Source: Chloroflexi bacterium HGW-Chloroflexi-6 (GTDB lineage Bacteria; Chloroflexota; Anaerolineae; Anaerolineales; Villigracilaceae). Taken from it: DNA of 64,000 nt. The stretch's first letter is position 1. Every line of letters starts with the position of its first letter. Location of the stretch: NCBI GenBank assembly GCA_002840685.1, contig PHBU01000011.1, positions 1 through 64,000 on the forward strand. Direction: 5' to 3'. The notes below the pieces were generated by a model. It did no database searches, was not told where the DNA came from, and saw only the letters and a list, made by a program, of their open reading frames with translations. Positions 58,815-64,000 of this stretch are shown piece after piece. A program made the position numbers and the translations under genes.

Positions 58815-61640
58815 TCACCCTTGATCCAACACCTGCATCTCACCCCAGTTCAAGCCCCAGCGGGCTTCGGTGGAGAGCGGAATACTTAACGAGTAGGCCT
58901 CGCTCATCACAGATTGGACAAGTTTGGCAGTTTCTTTTAACTCTTGCTTGGGGCATTCTATCACAATCTCATCGTGCACTTGCAGCAGCATCTGGCCTTT
59001 TAGCCCTGCTTTGATCAGAGCCGGGTTCACCTTGAGCATTGCCATCTTCATTATATCCGCTGCCGTGCCCTGGATGGGGGCATTGATCGCTTCACGTTCT
59101 TCGCGCTGACGCACATTGTGGTTGAGCTGCGATTTCAGCAGCGGGAAATAGCGCCGACGACCCAGAAGCGTCTCGACAAAACCCTGCTCGGTGGCCAGTT
59201 TGCGCGTACCATCGAGGTATTTCTTGACTCCCGGAAACTGCACAAAGTAGGCCTTGACGAAGTTCTCCGATTCGCCCAGGGTCAGCCCGCTTGAGCGCGT
59301 CAGGCCAAAGGCCGACATGCCGTAGATCAGGCCGAAGTTGATCGCCTTGGCGTGACGGCGCTGGCTTTTGTCTACCTGTTCGAGCGGGATGCTGTAAATG
59401 GCGGCAGCGGTCGCGGCGTGGATATCCTGTCCTTCGCGGAAGGCATCCAGCATGGTTTCGTCACCAGAGATGTGGGCCACGATCCGCAGCTCAATCTGCG
59501 AGTAATCGACCGAAAGCAGCACATTGCCATCTTCGGCGATAAAGCCGTTGCGCACGCGCCGTCCCAGGTCGGTTCGGGTCGGGATGTTTTGCAGGTTCGG
59601 GTTCGTGGAGGACAGTCGTCCGGTGACCGAGCCGCTCTGATTGAAGGAAGTGTGCACCCGTCCCGTGACCGGGTCGACCGCTTCGGGCAGGGCATCGACA
59701 TAGGTTGATTTAAGCTTGGTCAATTCGCGCTGTTCCAGCACCAGATCGACCACTTCGTGCTGGCCGCGCAGCTCTTCGAGCACATCCGCCGAGGTTGAGT
59801 AGTGTCCGCTGGCCGTTTTGCGAAAGTTACCAGGAGGCGTCAGCCGCAGGCGCTCGAACAGGATCTTCGACAACTGCTGGGTCGAGTTGATATTGAAAAG
59901 CGTCCCAACCGCTTCGTAGATCCGTTTTTCGATGTTTGTGATGCGTTCGTTCAGTTCCTTCGCAAAAGCGTGGAAAAAGTCGAGATCGAGCCTGATACCG
60001 TTCATTTCCATTTGAGCCAGCACCGGCACGAGCGGCATTTCAACCTGTTGGAATATGTCCATCAAACCGGCCTGTTTCAATTCTTCTTCGAGCAGCAGCT
60101 TCAGACGCAGGCTCATATCGGCATCGGCGGCGGCATACGGCGCGGCATTTTCGACCGGCACATCGGCCATCGAAAGCTGGTTCTTGCCCTTCCCGATCAG
60201 ATCTTCGATGTGGGTCATCTCGATCCCCAGGCGCGCCAGCGACAGGTTCTTCAGCCCCAGGTTGCGCGAACCGGGGTCGAGCAGCCACTCGGCCAGCATG
60301 GTATCGAAGGCCAGCGGCGCAACCTGCAGACCAAAACGCGCCAGAACCAGGGCGTCATATTTAATGTTATGTCCGATCTTGGGGATGTTCGGGTCAGTCA
60401 GCGACTTGCGCAGCGCGGCCAGCACCGTATCGAGGGGCAGGTTGCCGCCCGAAGCGTGACCAACCGGGATGTAATAGCCGACTCCCGCCTGGACGGCCAG
60501 CGAAATGCCGACAATTTCGGCGCGCATTTCCTCGGTCGAGGTGGTTTCAGTGTCGAAGGAAATTTCTTTGGCTTTTTCCAGCTCCGCTGCCAGCGCGGAC
60601 AACTTCTCGACGCTGTCGATGATGCGGGTTTCGGTATCGGTTGATGGCGGGGGGGCAGATTGGTAAGCAGGGGTTGTCTCGAAGAATGACAACTGCCCGC
60701 CAGGGCCGGGTTTGACGGAACCAGGCCTGGAGGTTGGCGTCGCTGCTTTGCCGGCCAGGCCGGCCACCCTGGGGATGAGCGAGCGGAATTCCATTTCTCG
60801 GAAGAAATTTTCCACGATGGCGGGGTCAAAGTTCGTCGGCCGGGCCTGCTCCAAATCCAACTGAATATCGAGATCAGTGCGGATGGTCGCCAGATCGCGG
60901 CTCATATAGGCCATGGCGCGGCCTTCTTCCAGCTTGGTGCGCACTTTGGGCAGCACCTGGTCGAGGTGCGCGTACAGATCATCGAGCGAGGCGAAAGTTT
61001 CAAAAAGCGCCTGGGCAGTTTTCTCGCCAATGCCTTTAACGCCGGGGATGTTATCGGATGAATCGCCAAGGAGAGCCTTATAATCGACCACCAGGCGCGG
61101 CGGGACGCCAAAATAAGCTTTGACCTGTTCATCGGTGATGTAATCTTCCGATTCGCCCATTTTGCCCTTTTGCGGCAGGCTGACGATGATATGGTCGCCA
61201 ACCAGTTGCAGCAAGTCGCGGTCGCCGGTGATGATCTTGACACCGATGCCTTGCGCCGCAGCCGCTTTGGCAACGGTCCCGAGCACATCGTCGGCCTCGA
61301 AGCCTTCCATCTCAAGGCGCGGAATGTTAAAGGCATCCACCAACTGGCGGATGCGCTCGATCTGCGGACGCAGATCGTCTGGCATTTTGGCGCGGGTGCC
61401 CTTGTATTCGGGAAAGATATCGTCACGGAAGGTTCTGCCCACATCGAAGGCCACGGCCAGATAATCCGGTTTTTCGTGTTCAAGCAGGCGCATCATCACC
61501 GTGGCGAAGCCGTAAATTCCGGCGGTGGGTTCGCCTTTGGAGGTTTGCCAGCGCGAGCCGCTGGGCGAGTAACCCGTCAGGGCAAAGTAGGTGCGGTAGG
61601 CAAGGGCGTGTCCGTCGATAAGGTAGAGAGTTTTTGGCAT
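58815..61640 (-). CDS. polA: DNA polymerase I
   Basis: 941-residue polymerase with all three domains. The 5'-3' exonuclease spans about 1-300 (FDVGRTFRDDIFPEYKG, ITGDRDLLQLV). The 3'-5' exonuclease, about 340-510, keeps Asp363 and Glu365 (FDTET), IGHNIKYD and YAAADADMS, so proofreading looks active. The polymerase, about 540-941, has motif A with Asp712 (SVDYSQIELR), motif B RRHAKAINFGLIYG and motif C with Asp890 (VHDEIV). A TAAATT box lies 6 nt before the ATG. Followed by a TPR protein with 4 nt or less between frames. Confidence 0.97.
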   Translation of the reverse strand: MPKTLYLIDGHALAYRTYFALTGYSPSGSRWQTSKGEPTAGIYGFATVMMRLLEHEKPDYLAVAFDVGRTFRDDIFPEYKGTRAKMPDDLRPQIERIRQLVDAFNIPRLEMEGFEADDVLGTVAKAAAAQGIGVKIITGDRDLLQLVGDHIIVSLPQKGKMGESEDYITDEQVKAYFGVPPRLVVDYKALLGDSSDNIPGVKGIGEKTAQALFETFASLDDLYAHLDQVLPKVRTKLEEGRAMAYMSRDLATIRTDLDIQLDLEQARPTNFDPAIVENFFREMEFRSLIPRVAGLAGKAATPTSRPGSVKPGPGGQLSFFETTPAYQSAPPPSTDTETRIIDSVEKLSALAAELEKAKEISFDTETTSTEEMRAEIVGISLAVQAGVGYYIPVGHASGGNLPLDTVLAALRKSLTDPNIPKIGHNIKYDALVLARFGLQVAPLAFDTMLAEWLLDPGSRNLGLKNLSLARLGIEMTHIEDLIGKGKNQLSMADVPVENAAPYAAADADMSLRLKLLLEEELKQAGLMDIFQQVEMPLVPVLAQMEMNGIRLDLDFFHAFAKELNERITNIEKRIYEAVGTLFNINSTQQLSKILFERLRLTPPGNFRKTASGHYSTSADVLEELRGQHEVVDLVLEQRELTKLKSTYVDALPEAVDPVTGRVHTSFNQSGSVTGRLSSTNPNLQNIPTRTDLGRRVRNGFIAEDGNVLLSVDYSQIELRIVAHISGDETMLDAFREGQDIHAATAAAIYSIPLEQVDKSQRRHAKAINFGLIYGMSAFGLTRSSGLTLGESENFVKAYFVQFPGVKKYLDGTRKLATEQGFVETLLGRRRYFPLLKSQLNHNVRQREEREAINAPIQGTAADIMKMAMLKVNPALIKAGLKGQMLLQVHDEIVIECPKQELKETAKLVQSVMSEAYSLSIPLSTEARWGLNWGEMQVLDQG

Positions 61641-61646
61641 GCTATT

Positions 61647-61652
61647 AATTTA
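61647..61652 (-). promoter_or_regulatory. Weak -10 box of polA
   Basis: TAAATT on the minus strand, 6 nt before the ATG at 61640. No Shine-Dalgarno is visible, fitting the leaderless pattern seen elsewhere. Confidence 0.3.
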
Positions 61653-61672
61653 CCATAAAACGCTTAAATAAA

Positions 61673-61702
61673 AAAACCGGAAGGTTGTAACCTTCCGGTT
61701 TT
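61673..61702. terminator. Terminator after rplT
   Basis: AAAACCGGAAGG - ttgtaa - CCTTCCGGTTTT, perfect 12 bp stem with U-tract on the minus strand. It ends the infC-rpmI-rplT operon 20 nt after the rplT stop. Confidence 0.92.
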
Positions 61703-61721
61703 CTTTGCTTTTATTGGTGCT

Positions 61722-62069
61722 TTACTCTTTGGCCTGGGCCACGACTGCAGCGAAGGCTTGCGGGTTGCGCACGGCAAGGTCGGCCAGCATTTTGCGGTTG
61801 AGCGAGATGTTGGCTTTCTTCATGGATGCAACCAGGCGGCTGTAGGTGATTCCGTTCAAACGCGCAGCGGCGTTGATACGGGCAATCCACAGGCGGCGCA
61901 GGTCACGTTTGCGCACGCGGCGGTCGCGCGTGGCGTACCACAGGCTCTTGAGCAGCGCTTCATTAGCGCGACGGAAGAGTAAGTGCTTTGAACCGCGCTG
62001 ACCTTTGGTCTGTTTCAGGACTTTCTTATGACGACGATAGCCTTGTGGGCCACCTTTTACACGAGCCAT
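61722..62069 (-). CDS. rplT: 50S ribosomal protein L20
   Basis: 115-residue 23S rRNA-binding protein needed early in 50S assembly. Basic N-terminus with [27 protein letters not shown], then [26 protein letters not shown]. Length is slightly below the common 117-119. AGGAGG precedes the ATG. In many bacteria L20 represses its own operon by binding the leader; the 97 nt before it can form hairpins. Confidence 0.97.
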   Translation of the reverse strand: MARVKGGPQGYRRHKKVLKQTKGQRGSKHLLFRRANEALLKSLWYATRDRRVRKRDLRRLWIARINAAARLNGITYSRLVASMKKANISLNRKMLADLAVRNPQAFAAVVAQAKE

Positions 62070-62166
62070 TGTTTAACCTCCTGCGTTCCCCCGGGCGTCG
62101 AAGCGGATTGTTTCCGACTTCAGTTGCGCACACCCGGCAGACGCAAATAAAAATTTGGATACGATA

Positions 62167-62397
62167 TTACTTGAGATTGGGTACGAGACGGCGAACGCGC
62201 TTGATGATGCTGCGGCCTTTGACGGGCAACATGGAAGCGAGTAAAGCCTTGCTGCGATCGGAAGTGCGGCGGCGCAGATGGCTTTTGCCACCCTTGGTGC
62301 GTACCAGCACGCCAGAACCGGTCAGGCGAAATCGCTTGGATGTCGCCTTATGGGTTTTGAGTTTGTATTTGCCTGTTGTTTTAACCTTGTGAGGCAT
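62167..62397 (-). CDS. rpmI: 50S ribosomal protein L35
   Basis: 76-residue small basic protein with KLKTHKATSKRFRLTGSGVLVRTK and SHLRRRTSDRSKALL, typical of bL35. The N-terminus is about ten residues longer than common L35 (MPHKVKTTGKY before KLKTHKA). AAAGGAG precedes the ATG. A hairpin with a U-rich tail lies right before this Shine-Dalgarno. Confidence 0.95.
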   Translation of the reverse strand: MPHKVKTTGKYKLKTHKATSKRFRLTGSGVLVRTKGGKSHLRRRTSDRSKALLASMLPVKGRSIIKRVRRLVPNLK

Positions 62398-62412
62398 GGT
62401 GTAGTGCTCCTT

Positions 62413-62451
62413 TCAAGAAAAATAACTGCGGGTCAGTCAACTGTCCCGCAG
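62413..62451 (-). promoter_or_regulatory. Attenuator-like hairpin before rpmI
   Basis: On the minus strand CTGCGGG (62445-62451) pairs with CCCGCAG (62426-62432), followed by TTATTTTTCTTG, then AAAGGAG. It lies within the 83 nt between infC and rpmI and may reduce or regulate readthrough into the two ribosomal genes. Confidence 0.55.
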
Positions 62452-62480
62452 GGATGGACAAAGACATGCAATGCGGAGGG

Positions 62481-63056
62481 CTAGATCTCTTCAGGTTCAG
62501 CCGAGGTCTCGCCATCTTCGCCCTTTTCGGACTTTTTGACTTTGACCTTGGCCGGGCCCATTACGACCAGCATCGTGCGGCCTTCAAACATGGGCGATTG
62601 TTCGATTACGCCAACATCCGAAAGCGACTGGGCAATTTCGCGTAAATCTTCCAGGGCAATTTCTGGGTAATCCATTTCGCGGCCGCGGAACTTGACAGTA
62701 ACGCGAACTTTGTGACCCTGTAACAACCAGCGACGGGCATCATCCACTTTGAAACCACGATGGTGCTCATTGGTTTTGGGTCGCAGGCGGATTTCCTTGA
62801 CTTCGATCTTGGTCTGGGCTCTTTTAGCTTCGCGGTCTTTCTTTTCGCGCTCGTAGAGAAACTTGCCAAAATCCATGATGCGGCAAACAGGCGGGTTGGC
62901 GTTTGGCGAAACCTCCACCAAGTCCAAGTCCAATTCGCGGGCGTTTTGAATGGCCTGACGAATCTGCAGAACGCCCAGGTTTTCGCCTGTTGCGCCAATC
63001 ACGCGAACTTCTGGGACGCGGATGCCCTCATTTACTCGAAATTCTTGCTCAGCTAT
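62481..63056 (-). CDS. infC: Translation initiation factor IF-3, ATA start
   Basis: 191-residue IF-3. N-domain FRVNEGIRVPEVRVIG and ENLGVLQIRQAIQNARELDLDLVEVSPNANPPVCRIMDFGKFLYE; C-domain RGFKVDDARRWLLQGHKVRVTVKFRGREM. A short acidic tail (EDGETSAEPEEI) follows. The frame reaches upstream to 63194 but through a terminator-like hairpin. The best start is ATA at 63056: AAGGAG lies 6 nt upstream and IF-3 similarity begins there. Other bacteria use AUU or AUC for infC, letting IF-3 limit its own synthesis. Confidence in the gene is high, in the ATA start moderate. Confidence 0.95.
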   Translation of the reverse strand: MAEQEFRVNEGIRVPEVRVIGATGENLGVLQIRQAIQNARELDLDLVEVSPNANPPVCRIMDFGKFLYEREKKDREAKRAQTKIEVKEIRLRPKTNEHHRGFKVDDARRWLLQGHKVRVTVKFRGREMDYPEIALEDLREIAQSLSDVGVIEQSPMFEGRTMLVVMGPAKVKVKKSEKGEDGETSAEPEEI

Positions 63057-63071
63057 AAGAGTCTCCTTACT

Positions 63072-63110
63072 CAAAAAAAAACGGAAAAACCAGAATTTGT
63101 CTGGCTTTTT
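63072..63110 (-). promoter_or_regulatory. Attenuator in the infC leader
   Basis: On the minus strand AAAAAgCCAGA pairs with TCTGGTTTTT, followed by CCG and eight or more T, then GAGTAAGGAG. Terminator-like hairpin with a U-tract just before the Shine-Dalgarno, as in leaders of infC-rpmI-rplT operons in Bacillus that respond to L20. Confidence 0.65.
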
Positions 63111-63119
63111 AGCGGGCTG

Positions 63120-63149
63120 ATGATAACACATGCAAGCTGTTTTCGTCAA
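63120..63149 (-). promoter_or_regulatory. infC operon promoter
   Basis: On the minus strand TTGACG (63144-63149), an 18 bp spacer and TATCAT (63120-63125). Transcription would start near 63113, giving a leader of about 57 nt that contains the attenuator. Confidence 0.55.
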
Positions 63150-63161
63150 CTTTTTAAGTGT

Positions 63162-63193
63162 TGCGTCCCCGCTCAAATTTGGGCGGGGACGCA
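63162..63193. terminator. Strong hairpin after the MFS gene
   Basis: TGCGTCCCCGC - tcaaatttgg - GCGGGGACGCA, 11 bp perfect G+C-rich stem. It lies 21 nt after the MFS stop, in front of the infC promoter. No good U-tract follows on the minus strand, so it may end transcription weakly. Confidence 0.6.
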
Positions 63194-63214
63194 CGATCAG
63201 GGGGAGAAAATTTA

Positions 63215-64000
63215 TCAGTCTGCAATTGCCAGGGTTTGGGGGGTGCTTTCCGCCTCTTGTGCGCCGTGGTTATCCTCAATATTCATTACCGCCGGGATGA
63301 AAAAGGCTGCGGCGCCCATCAACAGGCAGACAGCGCCGCCAAAAAGATACCAGGTGCGGATGCCGACCAGATCTGAAACCGGTCCGGCCACTGCCAGCGA
63401 GAGCGGGGTCATGGCGGTAGCGGCGCTGCCGATCAGGGACATGACCCGCCCCTGCATTTCAGGCTTGACCGTAGCCTGGATGACGGCATGCAAGGGTCCA
63501 TTGGTGATCGGATTCATAAAACCCATCACGGTCATGCCGATCAAGGCCAGCCAAAACATGTTGGCAGGAGCCAGGCCGATCGCCATCACCCCAATGCCCA
63601 GGCCGATAATGCCCAGCATGGAGGTGACGATCCGTTTTTTGAAACCGCCCCAGACGCCGAGCAAGATCCCGCCCCCGATCATGCCGGCTCCAAAGAGCGA
63701 ATCGGTCAGGCCAAATTCGATCGCGCCCAGGCCAAAGTGTTTTGTCACCAGCAGCGGCATGAGCGATCCGGCCGGAGTCAGCAGGAAGTTGATGAAGACG
63801 GCCATCAAAAGGATCGCGAGCAGTCCCGGCCAGGCTGCAACGTAAGCGAATCCTTCGCGCACATCCTGCCAGTAAGAGGTCTTGTGCTCTCCATCTGCGG
63901 TTTGCTCGCGAAGCGGCTGCGGGATGGCAATGAACAGGAGCGGCAAGATGGCGATCAGCGCTGTGACGACATCGATCATCAGAACGCCCTGGGTCGGGAT
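63215..64000 (-). CDS. MFS transporter, C-terminal part (truncated by window end)
   Basis: At least 261 residues of a major facilitator protein; the N-terminus lies beyond 64000, since the frame is open at the edge (IPTQGVLMIDVVTALIA). About seven to eight hydrophobic helices are visible, with a cytoplasmic loop around REQTADGEHKTSYWQDVREGF, typical of MFS_3-like (enterobactin exporter-like) proteins. The C-terminus is short and acidic. Substrate unknown; exporters of drugs or siderophores are common in this group. Confidence 0.85.
   Translation of the reverse strand: MPTQGVLMIDVVTALIAILPLLFIAIPQPLREQTADGEHKTSYWQDVREGFAYVAAWPGLLAILLMAVFINFLLTPAGSLMPLLVTKHFGLGAIEFGLTDSLFGAGMIGGGILLGVWGGFKKRIVTSMLGIIGLGIGVMAIGLAPANMFWLALIGMTVMGFMNPITNGPLHAVIQATVKPEMQGRVMSLIGSAATAMTPLSLAVAGPVSDLVGIRTWYLFGGAVCLLMGAAAFFIPAVMNIEDNHGAQEAESTPQTLAIAD

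Noticed and set aside
63057-63194. N-terminal extension of infC to the upstream ATG
   Set aside because: It would run through the promoter and terminator-like hairpin, is not IF-3-like, and lacks a ribosome site.
1-64000. CRISPR array, tRNA, rRNA or insertion sequence
   Set aside because: No regular spaced repeats of CRISPR type, no tRNA-like TTCGA arm outside genes, and no transposase were found by reading.

Overview
The window (about 57-58 % G+C by eye) looks like chromosomal DNA of a Chloroflexota bacterium, most likely class Anaerolineae. That placement is inferred from the mix of genes: a YwiC-like protein, MrfA/MrfB-type DNA repair proteins, tandem M1 lipoproteins, SLH domains of the GCG...FCP type and a kinase with an anti-sigma-like tail. 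It was not tested against a database. No rRNA, tRNA, CRISPR array, transposase or phage gene was seen.

Layout. 1-1.4 kb: a tandem repeat with terminator-like hairpins, then YwiC-like and DUF2007-like genes. 1.6-7.1 kb: glpD, divergent from a DUF58-transglutaminase pair. 7.2-15.5 kb: a nine-gene minus-strand block for purine catabolism and salvage (8-oxoguanine deaminase, adenine deaminase, YgeY and YgeW-like proteins, GntR regulator). 15.7-17 kb: two tiny lysine-rich proteins around an FKBP isomerase, and an RRM protein. 17-21.8 kb: lipoprotein, MrfB-like exonuclease, and MrfA-like helicase with an HNH insertion. 21.8-26.6 kb: two M1-type metallopeptidase lipoproteins, a histidine phosphatase and an alpha/beta hydrolase. 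26.7-29.4 kb: orphan Flp and TadE genes and a large PASTA protein. 29.9-36.7 kb: a prfA...prmC-tsaC neighbourhood that encloses a coupled cassette of a GT-C glycosyltransferase, a GT-C/ABC-permease fusion and a MalG-like permease. 36.8-42.2 kb: small membrane protein, receiver, uvrC, Ser/Thr kinase, yigZ. 42.4-46.4 kb: SLH protein, SpoIIE-type phosphatase, queuosine-precursor transporter. 46.5-50.2 kb: the nadC-nadA-nadB operon. 50.3-54.1 kb: methyltransferase and a NarL-type two-component pair. 54.4-61.6 kb: sulfatase, methyltransferase, TPR protein, polA. 61.7-63.1 kb: infC-rpmI-rplT. 63.2 kb to the end: a truncated MFS gene.

Two expression features recur. (1) At about ten genes a TATAAT-like -10 lies only 6-8 nt before the ATG and no Shine-Dalgarno is visible, so their mRNAs are probably leaderless. 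(2) At five genes (flp, the GT-C gene, prfA, rpmI, infC) a terminator-like hairpin with a U-rich tail lies just before the Shine-Dalgarno, as in leader attenuators. infC also appears to start at ATA.

The best candidates for something undescribed are the GT-C/MalF-type permease fusion inside the prfA-prmC neighbourhood, the HNH-containing MrfA-like helicase beside MrfB, and the pair of lysine-rich micro-proteins.
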